Below the pieces are notes generated by a model. The model did no database searches, was not told the DNA's origin, and saw only the letters and a program-made list of their open reading frames with translations. The position numbers were made by a program, and so were the translations under genes. A stretch of 64,000 nucleotides of DNA from Closterium sp. Naga37s-1 (lineage: Eukaryota; Streptophyta; Zygnematophyceae; Desmidiales; Closteriaceae). The stretch covers positions 8,078,001 through 8,142,000 of the forward strand of contig CANJKZ010000010.1 in assembly GCA_947471745.1 (NCBI GenBank), written 5' to 3'. Below, piece by piece: positions 11,201 through 19,630 of this stretch (its first letter is position 1; each line of letters begins with the position of its first letter).

Positions 11201-14200
11201 ATTATGCTGCAGGGAGTTCAACGCCAACCGCAAGGTGTGAGTGGCTCTCCTTTTATGATAGATAGCGTGAAATGCTGCCTGCCTGCTATTATGCTTCTTC
11301 CTCGCGTGCTGCTGCATCTGAAGCCCCTTATGCTTGTACCTTCCACGTACCTTCCTCGTACCTTCCCCGTTCCTTCCTCGTGCCTTCCGCATACCTGGTG
11401 TAGTTCCTGTGGAGTTTCGTCCATCCCTGCTGCCTACTTGTTTTTGTTGCATTGGTGTGATACGATTCGTAATCTATAGGTTTCCTAGTAACAAAATGCA
11501 GTACTGTTGAACTCCTCTCAATCATTTCTCTACCTGTTTTCATATATTTCCCTATCCCCCATCCCCCAGTCTCGTGTACTTCACATCACTCTTCAAGCTC
11601 TATGAAGCCGAGTTCTACGTCAAGGCAGACGACGACATCTACCTCATACCAGGTGCGCCCATCTTACACCTCCCAGGGCCTCATACACCTCCCATGAAGC
11701 AGGGCTTTAAGGCAGACAGACGACGACATCTACCTCATACCAGGTGCGCCCATCTTACACCTCCCAGGGCCTCATACACCTCCCATGAAGCAGGGCTTTA
11801 AGGCAGACAGACGACGACATCTACCTCATACCAGGTGCGCCCATCTTACACCTCCCAGGGCCTCATACACCTCCCATGAAGCAGGGCTTTAAGGCAGACA
11901 GACGACGACATCTACCTCATACCAGGTGCGCTCATCTAAATCTTCCCATGCTCTGTGAGTGAGTGAGGCTTAGAGTTACGACAACCCAAGTGCTATGGAA
12001 CGGGTCTCTAAGGCAGGCACATCCTAAGGCAGGCAGATCTGGGCGTCCATTTGAGACTCACGTGGCGGAGGGCTGCTGCTGTTACTGGGACTGTGTGTGC
12101 ATGCAAATGCTTTTTGTGCTGCTGCAGAATGTCTTTTTTTCTCTCTCTCTCTGAAGAATTGAGGATCATATCATGTGTTGCCGGCGACACTGAGCGTCCT
12201 TGCTCACACAATATGGCTGGCAATTATTGGCAGCTTTGAGAGAGTCCTTACTCACTCACACCAGTCCCACCCTCTGCTGGCTGTTTCTGTTCATCTCTGC
12301 AGACCGCCTCGCTTCTCTGGTCGCCATGCCAAGGAAGTCACCTCGAACGTACCTTGGATGCTTCAAGAATGGAGCCGTGGTGACCAACCCCGACATGAGC
12401 GAGTGAGTTGCGATATTACACCTGGATCGCGCTTGCTGGCAATTCTTTCGGCAACCTTCTCAGCCCATGCAGCAGCTTACGGTGTACCGAGGTTTTAAAC
12501 AAGTTGTGCATTCCTAGTGTTCCTAATGCTTTCTATCACAGTCCCATCCCATACTAACTTCAGGTGTCCTTATGTTTGCCGGACGAACAACTGCTGCTGC
12601 TGTTCTCATCCTCATACTCACTTCTGACCTCTTTCCTGTTTTGGTTTTCTCGTGTTTTGGTCTTGGCAGGTTTGAGCCGAACTCACGACTGCTGGGGCCG
12701 CAGTATTTCCTGCATGCATACAGCAACATCTACTCCCTCTCCTACGGCGTCGTCAAAATCCTCAACTCCGTTCCCAACGGCAGGTGAGACTTCCTTTCCA
12801 TTATCCATGCTTGTAGCCACCAAGTCGTGCATGCCTTGCGGTGATGTGCGCCTGTGACTGGTCTGCTCCCCCTCCTACAAGGCATGCATGTCTCTGCAAG
12901 GCATGCATGTCACTGCACGGCATGCATGTCACTGCAAGGCATGCGTGTCACTGCAAGGCATGCATGTCACTGCAAGGCATGCATGTCACTGCAAGGCATG
13001 CATGTCACTGCAAGGCATGCATGTCACTGCAAGGCATGCATGTCACTGCAAGGCATGCATGTCACTGCAAGGCATGCATGTCACTGCAAGGCATGCATGT
13101 CACTGCAAGGCATGCATGTCACTGCACGGCATGCATGTCACTGCAAGGCATGCATGTCACTGCAAGGCATGCATGTCACTGCAAGGCATGCATGTCACTG
13201 CAAGGCATGCATGTCACTGCAAGGCATGCATGTCACTGCACGGCATGCATGTCACTGCAAGGCATGCATGTCACTGCAAGGCATGCATGTCACTGCAAGG
13301 CATGCATGTCACTGCAAGGCATGCATGTCACTGCACGGCATGCGTGTCACTGCAAGGCATGCATGTCACTGCAAGGCATGCATGTCACTGCAAGGCATGC
13401 ATGTCACTGCAAGGCATGCATGTCACTGCAAGGCATGCATGTCACTGCAAGGCATGCATGTCACTGCACGGCATGCATGTCACTGCAAGGCATGCATGTC
13501 ACTGCACGGCATGCATGTCACTGCACGGCATGCATGTCACTGCAAGGCATGCATGTCACTGCAGGGCATGCATGTCACTGCAAGGCATGAATGCCTTCTG
13601 CCAAAAAAAAATCCTCAACTTGAACGCTAACTAGTATTCTCCAATTTCTGCTCTCTTTCTGCATTACAGGCTGAGGATGTTTGTGAGCGAGGACGTGACA
13701 ATGGGGGCATGGATGCTCGCCTTCAACGTGACACATGAAAGGAGCTGGCCGCTCTGCCAGAATATATGCACGCCCTCTGCTGTGGCTGTTTGGGACATGC
13801 CTATCTGTTCTGGCCTTTGCAAGCCTGAAGTGCAAATGAAGCAGCTACACAAAAACCCTTCCTGCTCTGAGAAAACGGGCCTCCTGAGCAGCCATGGTGC
13901 CTGCGTAGAGCTCTGCCTCACAGGAGGAGAGGGAGTCTGCAGACGACCTGGTGGAGCGCCAACTGACAATTTCGCTCCCAAGGGTGAAGCAGTACCCCTG
14001 AGAGGAGCGTCGGTCGGTCTGGTCATCAGCCCAGGAGGAGTCGGTGTAACCTTCCAGGCGAGGAGGGGAGAGCCCACCGAGTGTGAGAACGTGAGACTTG
14101 GTGCCCTGAAGATAGCGCAGCACCCGCTTCGCCGCCTTCCAGTGAAGATCAGTGAAGCGTCCAGGGGCCACGTAGCGAGAGAGGACACTGACAGGATAGG

Positions 14201-14399
14201 CCAAGTCCGGTCGGGTGCACATCATGGCGTACATGAGGGACCCAACAAGCTCCGGGTATGGCTCAGAGCAGGCCTCTGGTGTGGGTACAGCTGGAGCAGT
14301 GAGAAGGTGTTGCAGCGGCAGCGGGGTGGCAACAGGTGTGCACAGCTCCATCTCAAACCGCTTGAGCACATTGTCGATGTAGAACTCCTGGGAGAGTGA
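8210..14399 (+). CDS. GT31 gene C: HPGT-like galactosyltransferase, 3' end replaced at an inversion breakpoint
   Basis: Exons 8210-8766, 10775-10927, 11570-11652, 12303-12402, 12670-12783 and 13670 onward. The four internal exons have exactly the lengths seen in B and D (153, 83, 100, 114). The start at 8210 (MTLKDQPS) is chosen by homology with B and D. It has an N-terminal anchor ([21 protein letters not shown]), a Glu-rich stem, FVGV-like [46 protein letters not shown] and all C-terminal cysteines through NPSC. Host sequence ends at about 13875. The frame then runs antisense through Copia-1 to a stop at 14397-14399, adding about 170 foreign residues. The catalytic domain is intact, so the protein could still be active, or the transcript may be unstable. 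Golgi role is as inferred for gene B. Confidence 0.87.
8960..9185. repeat. 12-bp CCTGTCCTTCCC-type repeat in intron 1 of gene C
   Basis: A pyrimidine-rich array of CCCCTGTCCTTC-like units. Long open frames in both directions are low complexity only. Confidence 0.9.
9250..9337. repeat. 13-bp AGGAGGAGCGCAC-type repeat
   Basis: About seven units of CAGGAGGAGCGCA directly downstream of a decayed exon 2 copy, whose end (CACAGGAGGAGCGC) seeds the array. Confidence 0.8.
9343..9650 (+). pseudogene. Proline-rich (extensin/pherophorin-like) coding fragment inside intron 1 of gene C
   Basis: An open frame reads a plausible globular stretch ([20 protein letters not shown], then [20 protein letters not shown]). 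An SPPPP-type tail follows, with many PPPSPPP and PKPPSPPP motifs to about 9645. Composition and motif order resemble hydroxyproline-rich cell-wall proteins, the kind of protein GT31/HPGT enzymes modify. No start, stop or splice sites clearly define a gene, so I treat it as a captured or relic fragment. It could instead be an exon of a transcript I cannot resolve. Confidence 0.45.
10115..10390. repeat. GATGT pentamer repeat in intron 1 of gene C
   Basis: About 50 units of GATGT with occasional GCAGT or GCTGT variants. On the minus strand it reads ITSHH repeats, a translation shadow. Confidence 0.92.
10962..11238 (+). repeat. Three partial copies of the 3' part of exon 2, downstream of the real exon of gene C
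   Basis: Copies at about 10962-11073 (GCGCGGAGGACGAGGAGCAG...), 11107-11168 and 11214-11238 include the exon end and a GTGAG donor-like sequence. Copies upstream of the real exon keep its 5' half, while copies downstream keep its 3' half. This is the pattern expected from repeated unequal exchange or polymerase slippage around one exon. Confidence 0.8.
11652..11925 (+). repeat. 91-bp tandem repeat carrying the end and splice donor of exon 3 (gene C)
   Basis: After the real donor at 11653, the segment from the donor through GACGACATCTACCTCATACCAG recurs three times with a 91-bp period (borders near 11652, 11743, 11834, 11925). Each unit reproduces the DDIYLIP codons and the GGTGCG donor. Four equivalent donors therefore lie in a row, and which one is used cannot be read from sequence. 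Confidence 0.88.
12880..13590. repeat. 19-bp minisatellite in intron 5 of gene C
   Basis: About 37 units of GGCATGCATGTCACTGCAA. The array starts about 100 bases after the exon 5 donor and ends about 80 bases before the exon 6 acceptor. Long open frames ([14 protein letters not shown] repeats) are shadows. Confidence 0.93.
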
Positions 14400-17270
14400 A
14401 ATGGTGCGAACCTGGCGATCACGAGTGATCTCCATCCCCAGGTAGTGCTTGAGGTCACCGAGGTCTTTCATCTGGAGAGCCTTGCTCAGGGCTGCCTGGA
14501 CAGAGGTCATCTGGGCCGAGTCCTTGGCAACGAGGATGAAATCATCCACGTAGACCAGGATGTAGAATGGCTCAGAATGACGGCGGATGAAGAGAGTCGG
14601 GTCAGCAGTTGAAGGGTGGAAGTCCAGGGAGAGGAGGACTTCTTTCACCTTGTTGTGCCATTCGCGAGGGGCTTGCTTAAGGCCGTAGGCGGGGCGATTC
14701 AGCTTCCAGACAGTGTTGGGAGGGAATTCTCTTAGGAAGCCTTCTGGTGTGTCCATGAACACTCTCTCCTTGAGACGTCCTTGTAGGAAGGCGGATGAGG
14801 CATCCATGGATTTGATCTCAAAGTCTTCTCGAGCTGCGACATCCATGAGCGTACGAATGGTGGGAGGTTTGGATGTGGGGGAGAAGGTTAGGAAGAAGTC
14901 GCGGTACTGCTGCTGGGTGAAGCCCTTGGCTACGTAACGCGCTTTGAACACCGGGGCCTCGTCTGGGAGCTGTTTTACACGGAACAACCACTTGCCCCCG
15001 ACGATGTTGACTCCTGGAGGTGGAGTCTCGTCGTCGAAGGAGTGGTTGCGGGTGAATGCTGCAATCTCCGCTTCCATGGCAGCACGCCATTCGGCAGCAT
15101 GAGGGCCTGAGAGAGCCTCTTGGACGGTGAGAGGGATAGGGATGGTCGGGTTCTCCGCGAAGTTGAGGGAGGGTGGGTCAGTGATGTCGGGGAAGATGTG
15201 CGAGAGCTGAGGAATGACTGCATGAAGATCACATAGCTCCTCATGCCTGTCTTCCAGAAGGGTAGAGGGCACATCCCCCCTAGCAGGAGGAGGCGGTGTG
15301 ATCGCCGTGTATCGAAGAACCAGCGCTAGTGGAAGAGCCGCGCCATGCGAACGAGTGCCATGAGCCACCGGAGAAGAGGGTGGGGCAGGCGGTGTCGGAG
15401 GGGTTGACTTAGGAGGCTTGGGCGGGGGAATGGGCCGCCGGTGGTACGTGATCAGCTCGGGCGACTGTGGGAGAGCGGGTTCCTCTGTGGTGGGGGGAAC
15501 CGGGGGAGGAGGTGGGGCCGGAGGGTGGGACCGCCGATAGTAGGTGATAGGTGCGCTCGGAGGTGGCTGCACAGTCGGCGGAGTGGGAAGTGAGGGGGAT
15601 GGAGGAGCAGCTGCCGAAGACACCGGTGAGGGCGGGTCAGAGACCGCAGAGGGGGACGGTGCGGTGGCAGGAGGGGTAGGGGGTGAAGGGGCCGGAGCAG
15701 GCGAGAGGTCAGGAGGCGCATCAAAGTCTGCCCACACGAGGGAGGGTGGGTCAGGGAGAGGGTCCCGTCCCGAAGTGGAGTAGAATGGGCGGGTCTCATC
15801 AAAGACAACGTCGCGGCTCCGGACCAACTGCTGAGTGGAGGGATTGAGGAAGAGGTAGTCAGGCAAGTCGGCGTTGTGTCCGAGGTAGATGCATGTCTGG
15901 GTCTTGGGACCGAGCTTGCCGCCGTGCTGCCGTCGAGCCTGAGGTTTGAGGAGGACATAGGCGGTGCACCCCCAAACGCGAAGAGAGCGAGCAGTGGGCG
16001 TTTTCCCGAGCCAGAGTGTGGTTGGAGTGGTGTCGGGAAGATGCGGGTGGGGGTAAAGGTTGTAGAGGAGGGCGGCGTGGTAGAGAGCGTACCCCCAGAG
16101 AGAGTGTGGAGCGTTGGAGTGGCTGAGGAGGCACCGAGTGATCTGCACCAGGGTGTGGTTGCGGCTCTCAGCTATGCCGTTCTGCTGCGGGCTGTCAGGG
16201 AGGGTGAAGTTTTGCTGGATGCCTTCTGAAGAGCAGAAGGCTTTGAGCTTGTCGTTGCAAAACTCACCACCACCATCTGAGTGGAGGCGCTTGACTTTGC
16301 GGTCAAAGGCGGTCTGTGCCTGTTTAACCCACGCCATGAGGACCTCTGGAACCGCAGCCTTAGTGTGGAGGAGGTGAACAGAGACGTAGCGAGAGTGGTC
16401 ATCGACGATAACAAGGAAGTAGCGATAACCACCTCGTGCGGGAACAGGGGCAGGGCCCCAGACGTCCAGGTGTACCAAGTCCAGTGGTCCTGCTGCAACA
16501 GAGGGTGAGGCCGGGTGGGGCTGTTGACGCAGTTTGCTCTTGGTGCAGTCAAGGCACGTGGGAGCGGGGGAGTCTGGTGGTGGAGGAAGTGAGGCTGGCA
16601 GGCCGAGTAGAAGTTTCTTGGAGGCCATGTCAGCAAGTGTGCGGAAGTTTGGGTGCCCGAGCCGATGGTGGTAGAGTATGGTCGGGTTGGAGAAACTGCG
16701 GCACGAGCATGGTGAGGTAGTCGCCGCTGTTTGGGTGGTTGACACCTGTGGGATGGGTACTTGCAGCGTGTAAAGGCCGCTGCTGTTGAGGGTGAAACGA
16801 GTCAAGACCTTGTTGGTGAGTGGGTCGAGGATATCACCATAGTTCTCGTTCTCCCAGAAGATGGTGCGTAGTCCAGCTTCCTGAATTTCCGTTTGGGCGA
16901 CGAGATTGTGGCGGAGAGAAGGCACGCACATTCCAGTGACAGTGCCGGAAGGGAAGGCGGGGCACGGGACTGTGGATGAACCCTTGGCATGAGTGGTGAA
17001 GCTTGAGTCAGCTCCTAGCAGAGGGATGGGTGTTGCGTAGGGTTTGAAGGAGAGTGTCTCCTTGAGTACAGTGTGTGTGGCCCCGCTGTCGAGTGTGAAC
17101 TCTATGTATTGTGGTGCTTGTGATGAGCCGAGGTACTGGGAGGAAGCTTCATTAATCATGGCAGTGCCAGGGAACAACAGGTTGATACGGGCATCAGCAG
17201 GAGCACTATCACTAGCACTAGCCGAAGCGGGGTCCTGGACCTCAACCAGGTTGGCCTTACGCGCACGCAT
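13845..17270 (-). CDS. pol: Copia-1 pol: protease, integrase, reverse transcriptase, RNase H (truncated)
   Basis: The frame has 1141 codons and starts directly after the gag stop codon in the same frame (AAC TAG ATG). Visible domains: aspartic protease with [10 protein letters not shown] (DSG at residues 61-63); pre-integrase zinc domain LYHHRLGHP...CLDC; integrase core with [14 protein letters not shown] and QQNGIAES (D, D, E); a long proline-rich linker; and reverse transcriptase with KARYVAKGF and YVDD near residue 907. RNase H follows with YTDSSWADD and [15 protein letters not shown]. After QEAR the coding sequence leaves the element, and about ten residues antisense to GT31 gene C precede the stop. 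RNase H therefore lacks its C-terminal part. Enzymatic roles are those of copia polyproteins. Confidence 0.92.
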   Translation of the reverse strand: MRARKANLVEVQDPASASASDSAPADARINLLFPGTAMINEASSQYLGSSQAPQYIEFTLDSGATHTVLKETLSFKPYATPIPLLGADSSFTTHAKGSSTVPCPAFPSGTVTGMCVPSLRHNLVAQTEIQEAGLRTIFWENENYGDILDPLTNKVLTRFTLNSSGLYTLQVPIPQVSTTQTAATTSPCSCRSFSNPTILYHHRLGHPNFRTLADMASKKLLLGLPASLPPPPDSPAPTCLDCTKSKLRQQPHPASPSVAAGPLDLVHLDVWGPAPVPARGGYRYFLVIVDDHSRYVSVHLLHTKAAVPEVLMAWVKQAQTAFDRKVKRLHSDGGGEFCNDKLKAFCSSEGIQQNFTLPDSPQQNGIAESRNHTLVQITRCLLSHSNAPHSLWGYALYHAALLYNLYPHPHLPDTTPTTLWLGKTPTARSLRVWGCTAYVLLKPQARRQHGGKLGPKTQTCIYLGHNADLPDYLFLNPSTQQLVRSRDVVFDETRPFYSTSGRDPLPDPPSLVWADFDAPPDLSPAPAPSPPTPPATAPSPSAVSDPPSPVSSAAAPPSPSLPTPPTVQPPPSAPITYYRRSHPPAPPPPPVPPTTEEPALPQSPELITYHRRPIPPPKPPKSTPPTPPAPPSSPVAHGTRSHGAALPLALVLRYTAITPPPPARGDVPSTLLEDRHEELCDLHAVIPQLSHIFPDITDPPSLNFAENPTIPIPLTVQEALSGPHAAEWRAAMEAEIAAFTRNHSFDDETPPPGVNIVGGKWLFRVKQLPDEAPVFKARYVAKGFTQQQYRDFFLTFSPTSKPPTIRTLMDVAAREDFEIKSMDASSAFLQGRLKERVFMDTPEGFLREFPPNTVWKLNRPAYGLKQAPREWHNKVKEVLLSLDFHPSTADPTLFIRRHSEPFYILVYVDDFILVAKDSAQMTSVQAALSKALQMKDLGDLKHYLGMEITRDRQVRTISLSQEFYIDNVLKRFEMELCTPVATPLPLQHLLTAPAVPTPEACSEPYPELVGSLMYAMMCTRPDLAYPVSVLSRYVAPGRFTDLHWKAAKRVLRYLQGTKSHVLTLGGLSPPRLEGYTDSSWADDQTDRRSSQGYCFTLGSEIVSWRSTRSSADSLSSCEAELYAGTMAAQEARFLRAGRVFV

Positions 17271-18179
17271 CTAGTTCGGTGGCCTCTTGTCTATGCCGTG
17301 GATGGCGTACCATTCGCCGTCCTTCTTCTTGAAGCACGTAGCGAGGGGGTGGTTAGTGCCACCACACACTTGTCCCTTGCGGTTGCCATACTTGACGACG
17401 TAGGTGCACGGTGGGAAGCGGTTGCGCTGGAGGGGCGCCGAAGCAAGGGCCGATGCGACACTGGCTTGAGGCATGGGAGCACGGATGGCGTAAGCCTTGG
17501 CCTGAGCCGTGGAGTCTTTCTCGACAGAGAGGAGTGCGGTGGAGACCTTGGCAAAAGTGAGGTCTTCCGCAGTCAGCGTGAGGAGCATCTTCCTTGTGAT
17601 TTCATAGGTTGTGGTGAGACCAACGAGAAGAGCTGCTGCAGGGGCCTGTTCGAGGAAGACTATACCCAGCTCCTTGAGTTCGCCATGAATGGTCTGAACC
17701 TTGGCAATGTAGTCGGCCATTCCCGAGCAATCCTCAAGGCAGACCTGGTACATGCTGGGGATGAGGATGGCAACTCCGACTGCAGTCTTGTTCATGAACC
17801 GATCCTGGAGATACTTCCAGATGGCGTTGGAGATAGGGTAGTTATGGAACGTGTTGACAAGTTCTGGAGGGGTGGAGGCGATGAAGACGCTGATAATTGC
17901 AGCATCGGCCTTCTCCCACTTCCGGTACTTCTCAACGGCTTCCTCATATGCCTTTGTGTCAGCCTCACTAGCAGATTCGGTCGGCTCGCGAGGGAGAAGG
18001 GGCTGTTTTCCCTTGCCACGGTTGAGGAGGACATCCTTGAGGTCCAATCCCTGCACGTCACGGCTCAGCAGGTGCTTGTCAACCCCATAGCTCCATGCCT
18101 TGAAGTTGGAGCTAGAGCCATCGGCGTCAAGACGGAGTGAGGTGATGGGGTTGGCCATGGTGGACGAGGCGAATGCCAT
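17271..18179 (-). CDS. gag: Copia-1 gag (302 aa)
   Basis: Begins MAFASSTMANPITSLRLDAD and contains the UBN2-like Gag region (FKAWSYGVDKHL; WKYLQDRF; MADYIAKVQTIHGELKELG). It ends with an atypical C...C...H...C cluster (CTYVVKYGNRKGQVCGGTNH...C) that has a counterpart in Copia-3. The gag stop TAG (17273-17271) is followed immediately by the pol ATG in the same frame. A read-through product would therefore be a colinear Gag-Pol. The leader upstream (18180-18904) is non-coding. Confidence 0.88.
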   Translation of the reverse strand: MAFASSTMANPITSLRLDADGSSSNFKAWSYGVDKHLLSRDVQGLDLKDVLLNRGKGKQPLLPREPTESASEADTKAYEEAVEKYRKWEKADAAIISVFIASTPPELVNTFHNYPISNAIWKYLQDRFMNKTAVGVAILIPSMYQVCLEDCSGMADYIAKVQTIHGELKELGIVFLEQAPAAALLVGLTTTYEITRKMLLTLTAEDLTFAKVSTALLSVEKDSTAQAKAYAIRAPMPQASVASALASAPLQRNRFPPCTYVVKYGNRKGQVCGGTNHPLATCFKKKDGEWYAIHGIDKRPPN

Positions 18180-18904
18180 GATGGAGACCCCTTAGGGTGT
18201 CGCGCGGAGCGCCGCTCTTGAGTCAACGATAGAAACTTGAGGTTTGGGGTTTCCGAAGGAGATTTTGAAGAACCGGAGGTTTAGGGTTTACGAAAGAGAA
18301 TTTTGAGGTTTAGGGTTTCTGAAGGAGAATTCGACTGAAACGCCAATTTAGTGTCAACTACCTACTAATCCTATTCCCACACACCCCCCCACACACCACC
18401 CTCAGCTTCTCGGCTGCGCTGCTGCTCGGCTTCGCGGCTACACGGCTGCTCGGCTTCGCGGCTACGCTGCTGCTCGGCTGCGCTGCTGCACCTGTTCAGC
18501 TGCGAGAAAGGGAGGGGGATGGGGGTAGGAGTGCAGATGCGGAGCGACGGGCGGCAGCCCGAAGGTGAAGCTGCAGGGCGACGGGCGGCGGCCCGACGAG
18601 AAGCTGCAGGGCGACGGGCGGCGGCCCGACGAGAAGCTGCAGGGCGACGGGCGACAGCCCGACGAGGAGAAGGAATGACGCGATGATGTTCGACGAAAAC
18701 GAGCGATAGGTTAAAACGCCGACGATGCGCTTACCAGTGAGATAGTAGATGCCGTCGAGAGTGACGGGAAAGTGGTGCGGAAGAATTTCCGCCCACGAAT
18801 GTCGCGAATCAACGGCGACGAGATTGAAGGCGGTTACGCCGAGGTTTGCGGGACGAACATCCGCAGAGATAAGAGGATCACGATCCGCGTGTGCGGTTTG
18901 AAAG
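18180..18904 (-). other. Copia-1 leader between primer-binding site and gag
   Basis: Contains short tandem repeats: GACGAGAAGCTGCAGGGCGA units at about 18560-18665, and CTCGGCTGCGCTGCTG-type units at about 18400-18490. No protein is supported. It probably carries packaging signals, which is an inference. Confidence 0.6.
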
Positions 18905-18916
18905 GCTCTGATACCA
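18905..18916 (-). promoter_or_regulatory. Copia-1 primer-binding site
   Basis: TGGTATCAGAGC on the minus strand, directly inside the 5' LTR. It matches the 3' end of plant initiator methionine tRNA, the usual copia primer. Confidence 0.9.
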
Positions 18917-19205
18917 TCTTAGAACTTAGGCTTAGAAGCGATGCATTAGTAATGAGCTTGAAGCTCTTTAAATACATCCAAGAAGGGGAGGGAATGGATG
19001 GGGAAGGGAATCGGGGGCAATCCTAGGGATTAGGGGTAATCCCAAGGCAATCTCCAATTGGTGGGTTGGAGATTGCTTGGAGATTACATTTGGGTTTGGT
19101 TGGGATGTAGGTGTACACCCAACCAAACACAATGTGCAAACTACACTACTCTAGGATATAGAAAATACAAAGTACAAAGTGTGAGATTGAAGGCTAACAC
19201 TAACA
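18917..19205 (-). repeat. Copia-1 5' LTR (289 bp)
   Basis: Starts TGTTAGTGTTAG (minus strand) and ends TTCTAAGA before the primer-binding site. By eye it is identical over its full length to 61817-62105. The adjacent GCCTC (plus strand, 19206-19210) is the GAGGC TSD. Confidence 0.92.
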
Positions 19206-19313
19206 GCCTCAACCCCTCCCACTTCTTCCCCCAGTTCGCCCCCCATCCGCCCCGATTCGCCCCCCATTGGACCCTACCCGCCCCCCATTGGACCCTACTC
19301 GCCCCACACACAC

Positions 19314-19630
19314 ATGTACTCGAGGCTGGCCATGCTTTGCAGGTTGGACGGCAGACTGCCCTCTATGTGGTTCTGACCCAGGCGCCTGCATGCAGGGGGG
19401 AGAGAGGGGACATAAGAGAAGTGGTGAGTCGACTCAGAACTCGTCTCATGTGGTGCAGGTTGGATGGTAGGCTGCCCTCTATGTGGTTCTGACCCAGGCG
19501 CCTGCATGCAGGGGGGCGAGAGGGGACATAAGAGAAGTGGTGAGTCGACTCAGAACTCGTCTCATGTGGTGCAGGTTGGATGGTAGGCTGCCCTCTACGT
19601 GGTTCTGACCCAGGCGCCTGCATGCACGGT
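19314..19630 (-). repeat. 116-bp tandem repeat containing an LRR exon start and acceptor
   Basis: Acceptor positions 19385, 19501 and 19617 have a 116-bp period. The first copy (19385-19314, RLGQNHIEGSLPSNL...) is the complete exon. The other two break off after SNLHHM. Each unit also contains a GAGTCGACTC palindrome core (about 19423-19435 and 19540-19551). Confidence 0.85.

Larger units (their letters stand above)
13876..19205 (-). mobile_element. Copia-1: Ty1/copia LTR retrotransposon, 5' LTR through RNase H, truncated
   Basis: In element orientation: 5' LTR (19205-18917), primer-binding site, leader, gag, pol, then an abrupt end inside RNase H at about 13876. The outer TSD is GAGGC (read on the minus strand; plus positions 19206-19210). 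The missing RNase H end, polypurine tract and 3' LTR are at 61505-62105 on the plus strand, followed by the same GAGGC. The two LTRs are both 289 bp and appear identical. Hence the element is young and was split after insertion. Confidence 0.9.

Noticed and set aside
12841-13634. Three overlapping frames of about 250 codons rich in [14 protein letters not shown]
   Set aside because: The 19-bp minisatellite in intron 5 of gene C. The Cys/His pattern is not a zinc-finger array but a period of the repeat read in three frames.
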